A stretch of 64,000 nt of DNA, taken from positions 1-64,000 of the forward strand of contig DAOUMS010000015.1 in assembly GCA_034409565.1 (NCBI GenBank). Direction: 5' to 3'. Below are positions 8,980-17,876 of the stretch, in pieces. The number at the start of each line of letters is the position of its first letter. The first letter of the stretch is position 1. The position numbers and the translations under genes were made by a program. The stretch comes from E44-bin89 sp034409565 (GTDB lineage: Bacteria; Chloroflexota; Dehalococcoidia; Dehalococcoidales; RBG-16-60-22). Under the pieces are notes generated by a model, which was not told where the DNA came from, did not search any database, and was given only the letters and a program-made list of their open reading frames with translations.

Positions 8980-9201
8980 ATGGAAGAATATAAGATTGAA
9001 GAAACGAGTGCCCCCAATCGCGATAAAGTGGAAGTACTCGGGGAAACCTATGAAAAAGGGAAGCCCGAAGGCGAAGAGGCGGGAAAGTGGCGGCAGAAAC
9101 TGGAAAACCGGGCCGAAAAGCTGAAGTACCTGAGCACTGCGGAACGGTACTGGTACGGGAAAGACTGGTTCGGCAGCGAAAAAAGAAAGAATCCAGCCTA
9201 G
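8980..9201 (+). CDS. Small acidic/basic protein of unknown function in the acs operon (73 aa)
   Basis: A 73-residue, highly charged protein, rich in Glu and Lys with no cysteine and no membrane segment. Its C-terminal part (residues about 38-65) is predicted helical and contains an aromatic patch (AERYWYGKDWFG). An excellent AAGGAGG stands six bases before the ATG, and another AAGGAGG follows for acsD, so the gene is well translated and evenly spaced in the operon. I know of no named family. Position between folD and the corrinoid protein subunit suggests a small accessory factor for CODH/ACS or the corrinoid protein; that is inference from context only. Confidence 0.75.
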   Translation: MEEYKIEETSAPNRDKVEVLGETYEKGKPEGEEAGKWRQKLENRAEKLKYLSTAERYWYGKDWFGSEKRKNPA

Positions 9202-9216
9202 GAAAAGGAGGCAGAA

Positions 9217-10164
9217 ATGGCTTTTGAGATACCAAAGACCACCTATACCGGCAAGATTAAAGAAATAAAACTGGGCACGGGTGATAAGGCCGTCGTCGTT
9301 GGCGGAGAGAGCTCCTACCCGTTCTACCTCTTTGAGGGCGAGATGCCGCGCCCACCCAGAATCGCCATGGAGGTCTATGATTCACCTCCCGAGGAATGGC
9401 CCGCCGCTGCCCTGGAGCCCTTTGCCGGCGTCACCGATGACCCCGCTGCCTGGGCCAAAAAATGCATCGACGAATACGGAGCGGAGATGATATGCCTGCA
9501 ACTGGTCAGCACCGACCCCAACGGACTTGACCGCAGTGTCGATGAGGCAGCCGAAGTGGTCAAGAAGGTCGCTGACGCTATTGACGTACCGCTCATCGTG
9601 TGGGGCACCGCCAACCACGATAAAGACGTAGAGGTCTTCCGCAAGGTAACCGAAGTCTGCCACGGCAAGAACCTGATTATTGGCCCGGTGGAAGAAGGCG
9701 ACCACAAGCAGCTCGGTGCCGCCGCCATTGGCTACCAGCACACCGTGATAGCTTCAACACCCATTGATATCAACCTGGCCAAGCAGCTCAACATTCTGCT
9801 GGGCAACCTCGGCGTACCTGACGAATTGATTGTTATGGACCCCACTGTCAGCGGTATCGGTTACGGCATTGAGTATTCATACTCCGTCATGGAAAGAATG
9901 CGGATGGCCGCACTGACCCAGCAGGATGACAAGCTCCAGTTCCCTATTATCTGCAATATCGCCAGCGAGGTCTGGAAAACAAAAGAGGCCAAGACCACCG
10001 CTGAGGAAGACCCCAAAATGGGGGATGCCAAAAAGAGAGGCATTCTGCTTGAAGCCATGTCTGCCATGTGTCTGCTTCTGGCGGGTGCTGACGTGCTGAT
10101 TATGAGGCATCCCGAGGCAATCAAGCTGATAAAAGAGACACAGGCCGAACTGACGGCCGCCTGA
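9217..10164 (+). CDS. acsD: Corrinoid iron-sulfur protein small subunit (CODH/ACS delta)
   Basis: The 315-residue TIM-barrel subunit that, with AcsC, forms the corrinoid iron-sulfur protein carrying the methyl group from AcsE to acetyl-CoA synthase. Family-typical segments include VGGESSYPF near residue 30, the IGPVEEGDHKQ stretch and the VMDPTVSGIGYG segment in the C-terminal half. It lacks Fe-S cysteine motifs, as expected; the cluster is in AcsC. A strong AAAAGGAGG precedes the ATG. Here it stands before acsA and acsB, separated from acsC. Confidence 0.93.
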   Translation: MAFEIPKTTYTGKIKEIKLGTGDKAVVVGGESSYPFYLFEGEMPRPPRIAMEVYDSPPEEWPAAALEPFAGVTDDPAAWAKKCIDEYGAEMICLQLVSTDPNGLDRSVDEAAEVVKKVADAIDVPLIVWGTANHDKDVEVFRKVTEVCHGKNLIIGPVEEGDHKQLGAAAIGYQHTVIASTPIDINLAKQLNILLGNLGVPDELIVMDPTVSGIGYGIEYSYSVMERMRMAALTQQDDKLQFPIICNIASEVWKTKEAKTTAEEDPKMGDAKKRGILLEAMSAMCLLLAGADVLIMRHPEAIKLIKETQAELTAA

Positions 10165-10194
10165 GATAAAATCGAGGACCGGGAGGAGATTATA

Positions 10195-12171
10195 ATGGCT
10201 GAAGAAGTGGAAAAGACCAAAAAAAGTGTTGACACTGCCAGTCTTGAACTAATTGATAAAGCGTGCGCCGACGAGGTCAGCCTTGCTTTTGATAGGGCCG
10301 AGCAGATGAAGCCCTGCCCCATCGGTGCCGTGGGCAGTTGCTGCAAAAACTGCGGCATGGGGCCCTGCCGGGTGCCACTGCCCAAAGGCAAAGAGGAAAC
10401 GCCAGAAGAGAAACGTAAGCGGCGGGGTATCTGCGGGGCCACCAGTGAGACCATCGCCGCCCGTAATTTCATCCGCATGATAGCCGGCGGGGCGGCGGCT
10501 CACTCCGACCACGGCCGGGGGGTGGCTGAGCTCTTTCTGGCCGCCGCCAAGGGAGAAGCCCCTGGCTACCTGATTCGGGATGAGCAAAAACTGCTGGCTC
10601 TCGCCCTGGAATGGGGCGTTGAGATTGGAGACCGCAGCAACAGTGAAATAGCCATTGACATTGGTGAGAAAGCGCTGGCGGAGTTCGGCAGGCAGGAGGG
10701 TGAAATCCTGTTTATGAAGAGAGCACCACTCAAGCGCCAGGAACTATGGCGACAGCAGGGGGTCGCTCCCCGGGGTATTGATAGAGAAATAGTGGAGATA
10801 ATGCATCGAACGCATGTCGGCGTTGACCAGGACTACCAAAACCTGCTGAAACAGGGGGTCAGGGCGTCCATCGCTGACGGCTGGGGTGGCAGCATGATTG
10901 CCACCGAGCTACAGGATATCCTCTTCGGCACGCCGTCGCCGGTGCTCAGCCAGGTAAATCTGGGGGTATTCAAGGAAGACGAGGTAAACCTGGTTATTCA
11001 TGGCCATGAGCCACTGCTCTCCGAGATGATTGTCGCCGCCTCCCAGGACCCGGAGATGATAAAGCTGGCCCAGTCCAAAGGGGCCAAAGGAATAAATCTG
11101 GCCGGCATGTGCTGCACCGCCAACGAGATATTGATGCGTCACGGCGTGCCCCTGGCCGGCAACTTCCTGCAGCAGGAGCTGGCGCTGGTTACCGGAGCGG
11201 TGGATGCCATGGTGGTGGACGTCCAGTGCATTATGCAATCCCTGCCTGACATTGCCCAGTGCTACCATACCAAGATTATCACCACCTCGCCCAAAGCCAA
11301 GATTACCGGCGCTCTGCATATTGAGTTTGATGAGCGCAAAGCCATGGAAGGGGCCAGAGAGGTGGTCAAGACAGCAATTGAGAACTTCCCCAAGAGAGGT
11401 AAGAACCTCCGCATCCCCCAGGAGCACCATGACCTCATTGCCGGCTTTAGCCATGAAACCATTAACTACCTGCTGGGGGGGCTGTTCCGGGCCTCCTACC
11501 GACCGCTCAACGACAACATCATTAATGGCCGAATCAGGGGAGTGGCTGGCGTCGTTGGCTGCAATAACGCCCGCTCCGCCCATAATGAGGCTCACATTGC
11601 CATGGTGAAAGAACTGATAAAGAACGATGTGCTGGTAATTCAGACCGGCTGCAGCGCCATGGCCAGCGCCATGGCCGGCCTCATGGTGCCCGAGGCAGCG
11701 GCACAATATGCCGGCGAGGGGCTGGCTTCAGTCTGCGAAGCGGTGGGCATTCCGCCGGTACTGCACCTAGGTTCCTGCGTGGACAACAGTCGCATACTGA
11801 TGGCAGCTACCGCCATGGTCAAAGATGGCGGCCTGGGTGATGACATCAGCGATTTACCCGCTGCCGGGGCGGCCCCGGAGTGGATGAGCGAGAAGGCCAT
11901 CTCCATCGGCCAGTACTTTGTCGCCTCCGGGGTATTCACTGTTTTTGGTGTAACCTGGCCGACCACGGGCAGCAAGGAAGTGACCGACTTCCTGTTCAAG
12001 GACTTTGAGGATATGTATGGCGGCATGTGGGCTTTTGAGCCTGACCCGATTAAAGCCGCCCAGCTTATGATTAAGCATATTGACAAGAAGCGCAAGGCGC
12101 TGGGCATTGACAAGGCCCGGGAACGCGTCCTCTACGATATGGAAATGAGGCGCGAACTGGAATCGGTCTAA
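10195..12171 (+). CDS. acsA: Ni-Fe carbon monoxide dehydrogenase, ACS-linked subunit
   Basis: Reduces CO2 to CO with ferredoxin-level electrons and passes CO through a tunnel to acetyl-CoA synthase. At 658 residues it is in the usual range for bacterial AcsA/CooS. The N-terminal cysteines for the D and B clusters are visible (Cys41, Cys49, Cys50, Cys53, Cys58, Cys80), as are the C-cluster segments GCNNAR, QTGCSAMA and CVDNSR in the C-terminal half. It is followed 34 bases later by acsB, the standard partner. No frameshift or missing ligand is apparent. Confidence 0.96.
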   Translation: MAEEVEKTKKSVDTASLELIDKACADEVSLAFDRAEQMKPCPIGAVGSCCKNCGMGPCRVPLPKGKEETPEEKRKRRGICGATSETIAARNFIRMIAGGAAAHSDHGRGVAELFLAAAKGEAPGYLIRDEQKLLALALEWGVEIGDRSNSEIAIDIGEKALAEFGRQEGEILFMKRAPLKRQELWRQQGVAPRGIDREIVEIMHRTHVGVDQDYQNLLKQGVRASIADGWGGSMIATELQDILFGTPSPVLSQVNLGVFKEDEVNLVIHGHEPLLSEMIVAASQDPEMIKLAQSKGAKGINLAGMCCTANEILMRHGVPLAGNFLQQELALVTGAVDAMVVDVQCIMQSLPDIAQCYHTKIITTSPKAKITGALHIEFDERKAMEGAREVVKTAIENFPKRGKNLRIPQEHHDLIAGFSHETINYLLGGLFRASYRPLNDNIINGRIRGVAGVVGCNNARSAHNEAHIAMVKELIKNDVLVIQTGCSAMASAMAGLMVPEAAAQYAGEGLASVCEAVGIPPVLHLGSCVDNSRILMAATAMVKDGGLGDDISDLPAAGAAPEWMSEKAISIGQYFVASGVFTVFGVTWPTTGSKEVTDFLFKDFEDMYGGMWAFEPDPIKAAQLMIKHIDKKRKALGIDKARERVLYDMEMRRELESV

Positions 12172-12205
12172 GCGTTAGCGCGATGCTGTAAGGGGGTTAA
12201 TAAAC

Positions 12206-14413
12206 ATGTCAAAGATAATTGCTTCGGCCGCAATCAGAGGTGCGTATAAGATTGTGGAGCAGGCAGAGGAGAAGTGGCAGCAGGCGATGGACAAATGGGG
12301 TGCCAATGAACCCGTCGGCTTCCCCAACACCGCCTATTACCTGCCGGTGATATACGGCATACTGGGGGAGAAGGTAGCAAAGGTCGGCGATATGGAGCGT
12401 ATCCTGAAGAGGTGCCGCTCCCTGCTGCCGCCGCCAGTCCGGGAAGAACATCCCCTGCCCTATCTCGCCCCGGCGCTTGACGCCGGCATGGCCACCTTTT
12501 TTGCCGAGGAGATAATCGAAGCCATCCGGTACCTGGAGCAGCCTGACTACTACCTGACCGGTGAAGACGTATCTGATAGTAATATCTGGCTCGGGGCAGC
12601 CGATGACGTCATCATGAGAAAGCGCGGCATCGAGTTCGTTGATGGCACCGCGCCCGGCTTCGCCGCCGTTCTCGGTGCCGCACCAACCAATGAGATTGCG
12701 GCCAATATTGCGCAGGAGCTGCAGCAGAAGAACATTTACGTCTTCATGGCCGCGGAATATAACGGGAAACGTTTCTCCGAGCAGCTCGTTGAGGCCGGAG
12801 TCCAGATAGGCTGGCCAACCCGCCTGGTATCCTATGGCCCGGATATAACGTCGGCGGTGTTCGCCATGGGTTTCGCCACCAGGGCTGCCTTATCCTTCGG
12901 CGGTATTGAGCCCGGCGATTTCCGCAAGGTGCTCATTTATAATAAAGACCGCATCTTCGCCTTCGCTTTGCCCCTTGGCTATGTGACCGACGAGTGGTAT
13001 GCCAACGCCGCCGGGGCGATTAATTTCGGCTTCCCCACCATTGCCGATACACCCATACCACAGGTCCTGCCCACCGGCATCACCACCTACGAGCACGTTG
13101 TCTCCAATATCCCCCATGACGAAATCGTGGCCAAGGCCATCGAGACGAGGGGGCTAAAGGTCACCGTATCTGAAGTACCCATCCCGGTCGCTTTCGGCCC
13201 CGCCTTTGAGGGCGAGCGCGTCCGCGGCGAGGATATCTACCTTGAGACCGGCGGCGGCCGCACCCCCATGGTGGAGTGGGTGACCAGCAAGCGAATGGAA
13301 GAGGTGGAAGACGGCAAGATTGAGGTACTCGGGCCGGAAATAACCGATGTCGAGGCCGGCGCACAATTGCCGCTGGCGATTGTGGTGGAGGTCGCCGGCC
13401 GCAATATGCAGGAAGACTACGAGCCCATCCTGGAGCGGCAGATACACCACCTCATCAACTACGCCCAGGGCTCGATGCACATTGGCCAGAGGGACATCGC
13501 CTGGCTGCGTGTCAGCAAGCAGTCGGTAGAGAAGGGTTTCAACCTGTCACACATCGGTACCATTCTGCATGCCAAACTGCACCAGGACTTTGGCCGCATC
13601 TTTGACAAGTTACAGGTCAAGCTCTACACCGAAGAGGCCAAGGTAAAGGAGATGGTGGAGAAGGCCAAGGGGGTCTATGCCGTCCGTGATGCCCGCATTG
13701 AAGGCATGACCGATGAGACCACCGATATCTACTACTCCTGCACGCTGTGCCAGTCCTTCGCCCCGAGCCATGTCTGCGTCATCAGCCCGGAGAGGACCGG
13801 ACTGTGCGGCTCCTATAACTGGATGGACTGCCGGGCGGCTTTTGAAATCAACCCCACCGGTCCCAACCAGCCGGTGGAGAAAGGCGAGACGCTTGACCCC
13901 AAGCTGGGGCGGTGGAAGGGAGTTGACGAGTTCGTTACCAAGGCTTCCCGGGGCAAGATAGACCACTATTATTTCTACAGCATCGTTAATGACCCGATGA
14001 CCACCTGCGGCTGCTGCGAGTGTATCGCCGTCGTTCTGCCTCTCTGTAACGGCGTCATGACGGTGAACCGCGAATACAGCGGTGACACGCCCTGCGGCAT
14101 GAAGTTCACCACCCTGGCCGGCACCATCGGCGGCGGCATCAGCACGCCAGGCTTCGTCGGCCACGGAAAATACAACGTAACCCAGAGAAAATTCCTTATT
14201 GGAGACGGTGGTCTGCTGAGAATAGTATGGATGCCCAAGTCGCTGAAGGAGGAAATCGGCGAGCGGGTAAATGCCAGAGCCAAAGAGATGGGTGTGCCCG
14301 ACCTGCTCGACAAGATTGCCGATGAGTCCGTCGGTACGACCGAAGAAGAAATCCTCCCCTTCCTGGAGGAGAAAGGGCATCCGGCCCTGACCATGGACCC
14401 GATACTGGGCTGA
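12206..14413 (+). CDS. acsB: Acetyl-CoA synthase, CODH/ACS complex
   Basis: Condenses CO, a corrinoid-bound methyl group and CoA into acetyl-CoA at the nickel A-cluster. The protein is 735 residues, close to the 729 of Moorella AcsB, and keeps the N-terminal domain that contacts CODH, which archaeal CdhC lacks. The A-cluster ligands are all present: Cys512, Cys515, Cys524 and Cys534 for the [4Fe-4S] part, and Cys601-Gly-Cys603 for the distal nickel. By my count these lie at a constant offset of six residues from the Moorella ligands. Spacing to acsC is 15 bases with an AAAGGAG site. Confidence 0.97.
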   Translation: MSKIIASAAIRGAYKIVEQAEEKWQQAMDKWGANEPVGFPNTAYYLPVIYGILGEKVAKVGDMERILKRCRSLLPPPVREEHPLPYLAPALDAGMATFFAEEIIEAIRYLEQPDYYLTGEDVSDSNIWLGAADDVIMRKRGIEFVDGTAPGFAAVLGAAPTNEIAANIAQELQQKNIYVFMAAEYNGKRFSEQLVEAGVQIGWPTRLVSYGPDITSAVFAMGFATRAALSFGGIEPGDFRKVLIYNKDRIFAFALPLGYVTDEWYANAAGAINFGFPTIADTPIPQVLPTGITTYEHVVSNIPHDEIVAKAIETRGLKVTVSEVPIPVAFGPAFEGERVRGEDIYLETGGGRTPMVEWVTSKRMEEVEDGKIEVLGPEITDVEAGAQLPLAIVVEVAGRNMQEDYEPILERQIHHLINYAQGSMHIGQRDIAWLRVSKQSVEKGFNLSHIGTILHAKLHQDFGRIFDKLQVKLYTEEAKVKEMVEKAKGVYAVRDARIEGMTDETTDIYYSCTLCQSFAPSHVCVISPERTGLCGSYNWMDCRAAFEINPTGPNQPVEKGETLDPKLGRWKGVDEFVTKASRGKIDHYYFYSIVNDPMTTCGCCECIAVVLPLCNGVMTVNREYSGDTPCGMKFTTLAGTIGGGISTPGFVGHGKYNVTQRKFLIGDGGLLRIVWMPKSLKEEIGERVNARAKEMGVPDLLDKIADESVGTTEEEILPFLEEKGHPALTMDPILG

Positions 14414-14428
14414 GAAAGGAGAGTTGTT

Positions 14429-15775
14429 ATGCCACTTACCGGAATTGAGATTTATAAGCTGCTGCCCAAGACAAACTGCGGTGACTGTGGCGTGCCCACC
14501 TGCCTGGCCTTCGCCATGCAACTGGCCTCGGGCAAGGTGGAACTGAGCGCCTGTCCCCACGTTTCCGAAGATGCAAAGGAGAAGCTTTCCGAGGCCTCGG
14601 CGCCACCCATTTTACCGGTCACCATCGGCGTTGGCGACCGGGTGCTGAAGATTGGCGGCGAGACGGTCATGTTCCGCCACGAAAAAAGGTTTGAGAACCC
14701 ACCCGGCATCGCCATCCTCATCAAGGACACCATGGCTGATGCCGAGGTCAATGCCAGACTGGAGAAATGCCAGACCCTCCAGTATGAAAGGGTCGGGCTC
14801 ACCCTCCGCCCCGAGCTGGTGGCGGTAAAAAGCGAGTCCGGCGACCCCCAGAAATTCGAGGGCGTGGTGGGCAAGGTAGTGCAGGGCAGCGATTGCGGCA
14901 TCATCCTGATGAGCGATAACCCCGATGTCCTAGCGGCCGGGCTGAAAGCCTGTGCTGACCGCAAGCCGCTTATTTACGCCGCCACCAAAGACAACGTTGA
15001 TAAAGTCGCGGAGCTGGCCAAGGGGAATTCCTGCCCGGTGGCGGTGAAAGGCTCGGGCCTGGAAGAAACCGCCGCCTTGAGCGAAAAACTGACCCAGGCG
15101 GGACTCAAGAACATTGTCATTGACGCCGGCGCTAGAGGAACACGCCAGGCGCTTGAGGACCAGATAGTCATCCGCAGCGCCGCGCTGAATAAAAAGTTCC
15201 GCCCGCTCGGCTTCCCCACCATCACCTTCCCCTGTGAGATGACCGATGACCCGATGAAGGAAGCAATGCTGGCCTCCATGTTTGTCGCCAAGTACGGCGG
15301 CATCATTGTCCTATCTGACTTCTACGGCGAAAGCCTGTTCCCACTGCTCGTGGCCAGATTGAACATCTTCACTGACCCGCAGCGGCCACTGGCGACCAAG
15401 GAAGGTATCTACGAAATTGGCGGCCCGAAAGACAACTCCCCAGTACTAATCACCACCAATTTTTCACTCACCTACTTCCTGATCTCGGGATACCTGGAAA
15501 CCAGCCGCGTCCCCAGCTGGCTGCTGGTGAAAGACACAGAGGGACTCTCCGTGCTGACCGCCTGGGCGGCCGGCAAGTTCAGTGCTGATATCATCGGCCC
15601 CTTTGTCAAGAAGTGCGGCATTATGGACAAGGTAAACCACCAGAAACTGATTATTCCGGGATATGCAGCCGTGGAGAGCGGCGGTCTGGAGGAAGAGATG
15701 CCCGGCTGGGAGATACTGGTCGGGCCCAGAGAAGGCGCTCATATTCCCGCCTACATTAAGGCATGGACTCCATAA
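14429..15775 (+). CDS. acsC: Corrinoid iron-sulfur protein large subunit (CODH/ACS gamma)
   Basis: A 448-residue subunit that binds both the cobamide and a low-potential [4Fe-4S] cluster. The cluster motif is Cys17, Cys20, Cys25 and Cys42 at the N-terminus, followed by the TIM barrel and a C-terminal corrinoid-binding region. It accepts the methyl group from AcsE's methyl-THF and is reactivated by RACo. Both are encoded in this operon. acsE follows with an AAGGAGG site overlapping its end region. Confidence 0.95.
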   Translation: MPLTGIEIYKLLPKTNCGDCGVPTCLAFAMQLASGKVELSACPHVSEDAKEKLSEASAPPILPVTIGVGDRVLKIGGETVMFRHEKRFENPPGIAILIKDTMADAEVNARLEKCQTLQYERVGLTLRPELVAVKSESGDPQKFEGVVGKVVQGSDCGIILMSDNPDVLAAGLKACADRKPLIYAATKDNVDKVAELAKGNSCPVAVKGSGLEETAALSEKLTQAGLKNIVIDAGARGTRQALEDQIVIRSAALNKKFRPLGFPTITFPCEMTDDPMKEAMLASMFVAKYGGIIVLSDFYGESLFPLLVARLNIFTDPQRPLATKEGIYEIGGPKDNSPVLITTNFSLTYFLISGYLETSRVPSWLLVKDTEGLSVLTAWAAGKFSADIIGPFVKKCGIMDKVNHQKLIIPGYAAVESGGLEEEMPGWEILVGPREGAHIPAYIKAWTP

Positions 15776-15785
15776 GGAGGTAAAG

Positions 15786-16664
15786 ATGATACTCATCGGT
15801 GAAAACATCAATATGATGTCCCTGAGCATCGGCCCGGCGCTCAAGGAGAGAAACCCCAGGCCAATCCAGGACCTCGCCAGGGCTGAAGCCGAGGCCGGGG
15901 TAGATTATCTCGACCTCAACATCGGGCCAGCCAGGAAGACCGGCGCAGAGCTTATGCCCTGGGTGGTCAACACCATACAGGAAGTGACCGACTTGCCGCT
16001 GTCACTGGATACGACCAACCTGGCAGCCATGGAAGCCGGCCTCCAGACAGTCAAGGAAATCCCCATTATCAACTCCATATCCCTGCAGCCAGACCGGATA
16101 GGGCCGGGCCTGGAACTGGCCAAAAAATACGACGCCGACGTCATCGCCCTGCTCTGGGGCGCCGAGGGTATGCCGCGAGACGCCAACGAGAGGGCCATGA
16201 ACGTGGTCGACTTCGTTTACAAGGCCAATGAACTCGGCATCGCCAACGAAAAACTCTGGATTGACCCCATTGTCAGCCCGGTATCCGTGGAAATAAACCA
16301 GGTCAGGGCACTGGTTGAACTGATGGCCATGCTGGGAGAGATTGCGCCCGGCTGCAAATCAGTGGTCGGCCTGTCCAATATCTCCAACGGCACCCCGACC
16401 CCCCTCCGGCCATGGCTGAACCGGACCTATCTCATGATGCTGATGAAGTATGACCTGCACTCGGCGATTGTGGACGCGTTTGATACCGATCTGATACAGA
16501 TTGTCCGGGGAAAGAAGCCGGGGCCGGTGAGCCTGGTGCATAGCATGATGGACGGCGAGAAGCCGGACTACGCCTCGCTATCCGAGGAGGAAGTGAAGTA
16601 CGCCAAAACGGTCAGGGTGCTGACCGGCGAATCGCTCTACTCCCACTCCTGGCTGGAAATATAA
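15786..16664 (+). CDS. acsE: Methyl-THF:corrinoid iron-sulfur protein methyltransferase
   Basis: AcsE moves the methyl group of 5-methyl-THF to the cobalt of AcsCD, linking the folate and carbonyl branches. The product has 292 residues and is a single pterin-binding TIM barrel (DLNIGPA near residue 37, SLDTTN near residue 75). I chose the ATG at 15786 because AAGGAGG lies just upstream and because an upstream in-frame start would overlap acsC by more than 100 bases. No B12-binding domain is attached, as expected for AcsE as opposed to MetH. Confidence 0.93.
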   Translation: MILIGENINMMSLSIGPALKERNPRPIQDLARAEAEAGVDYLDLNIGPARKTGAELMPWVVNTIQEVTDLPLSLDTTNLAAMEAGLQTVKEIPIINSISLQPDRIGPGLELAKKYDADVIALLWGAEGMPRDANERAMNVVDFVYKANELGIANEKLWIDPIVSPVSVEINQVRALVELMAMLGEIAPGCKSVVGLSNISNGTPTPLRPWLNRTYLMMLMKYDLHSAIVDAFDTDLIQIVRGKKPGPVSLVHSMMDGEKPDYASLSEEEVKYAKTVRVLTGESLYSHSWLEI

Positions 16665-16726
16665 TCATCCGGGGTTGCGGGAACAGCTTCGGGTGAGATT
16701 GCGCTTTAACCTGGAAAAAGAACCAG

Positions 16727-17413
16727 ATGGATAAAGGCAAGATTTTGACGTCGCCCATCAAGCAGGACGACGGACACGGTTATGAACTGGCTTTTCGCCT
16801 TGCCGTGAAGCGGCTGGCGGAAATCAAAGATATTGCGCAACAGTGCCGTCGATGTGGCGCCCAATTCCTGAAACCCGAAAAAACAATCTCCCTTGACTAC
16901 CTGAACCGGACGTATCTCATCAAATACCCGGAGGCCACGGTAACCCTGCCGGACACAGACGAGCCAGTCACCCTGGTGGATAAAATACTGCTGCTGCACT
17001 ACTTCACGCAGGCAAAGGGCACACCGCTCTCCGGTGAGCTCATCTCGTTCAAGGAGATTGCTGAAGCTGCCGGCTATTTCCCGACCTTTTACCAGCGAGC
17101 GATAAAGCCGCTGGTCACCCACTTCGGCAACGAACCGGAGCGATTACGGGAGATAGCGAAATCGGTCGGCGGGCGCAAGGCGGATTACGGGGACGTTTCC
17201 GTGACCATTCCTGCCTTGAATATGGTGCCATTAACCCTGGTACTATGGAAAGGGGATGCCGAATTTTCCCCCGAAGGCACCATTATGTTCGACTGCACCG
17301 TCACCGATTACCTGCCCACGGAAGACATTATTATTCTCTGTCAGAGCACCAGCTGGCGACTGGTGAAGCTGCTCAGAGCTGGAGGTGGTAACCCTGAGCG
17401 AAGTCGAAGTTAA
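16727..17413 (+). CDS. DUF3786-like protein in the acs operon
   Basis: A 228-residue soluble protein resembling DUF3786 proteins, a family of unknown function that I recall in anaerobes with corrinoid and Wood-Ljungdahl genes. A CxxC pair lies near residues 40-43 (CRRCG), and the core has the FKEIAEAAGYFPTF segment and a C-terminal VTDYLPTEDI stretch typical of the family. It lies between acsE and the formate dehydrogenase subunits and overlaps the next gene by up to 29 bases. A role in corrinoid protein or Fe-S handling is a guess from context. Confidence 0.7.
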   Translation: MDKGKILTSPIKQDDGHGYELAFRLAVKRLAEIKDIAQQCRRCGAQFLKPEKTISLDYLNRTYLIKYPEATVTLPDTDEPVTLVDKILLLHYFTQAKGTPLSGELISFKEIAEAAGYFPTFYQRAIKPLVTHFGNEPERLREIAKSVGGRKADYGDVSVTIPALNMVPLTLVLWKGDAEFSPEGTIMFDCTVTDYLPTEDIIILCQSTSWRLVKLLRAGGGNPERSRS

Positions 17414-17864
17414 GCAAAACCTGGATGACATCCTGTCCCGCTATGAAGGACGCCAGGATGAGCTCATTCCCATCCTGCAGGCAGTACAGGCACAGATGAG
17501 CTATCTGCCTGTCACAGCGATGTCGCAGGTGGCGCGGTTCCTGCGCCTTCCGGAGAGCGCTGTTTTCGGGGTGAGCACTTTCTACGCACAGTTCAAATTC
17601 TCCCCCACGGGCAGGAAGAAAGTGCGCCTGTGCCGCGGTACGGCTTGTCACGTCAGGGGAGCGTCACGTATACTTGAGGAAGTGGAAAAACAACTGGGCA
17701 TCAAGCCCGGAGAGACCACGGAAGACCTGGAGTACAGCCTGGAGACAATCGCCTGCTTTGGTTCCTGCGCCCTGGCGCCGGTCATGGTGGTTGACGATAA
17801 TGTCTACGGGCGCATGACCCCAAGAAAAGTGGCCAGTATACTGGGTAAAGATAAGGGCGAGTAA
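17385..17864 (+). CDS. NuoE-like [2Fe-2S] subunit of the formate dehydrogenase complex
   Basis: A thioredoxin-like [2Fe-2S] protein of about 159 residues (NuoE/HydC/HoxE family) that relays electrons next to the flavin subunit. Ligands are the pair in LCRGTACH and the pair in CFGSCALAP, the usual four-cysteine pattern. The start is uncertain: the GTG at 17385 overlaps the GGAGG that would serve as its own ribosome site, whereas an in-frame CTG at 17394 sits eight bases after that GGAGG. Either way it overlaps the end of the DUF3786 gene. It is followed 12 bases later by the NuoF-like subunit. Confidence 0.9.
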   Translation: MVTLSEVEVKQNLDDILSRYEGRQDELIPILQAVQAQMSYLPVTAMSQVARFLRLPESAVFGVSTFYAQFKFSPTGRKKVRLCRGTACHVRGASRILEEVEKQLGIKPGETTEDLEYSLETIACFGSCALAPVMVVDDNVYGRMTPRKVASILGKDKGE

Positions 17865-17876
17865 GCATTCCCCATC

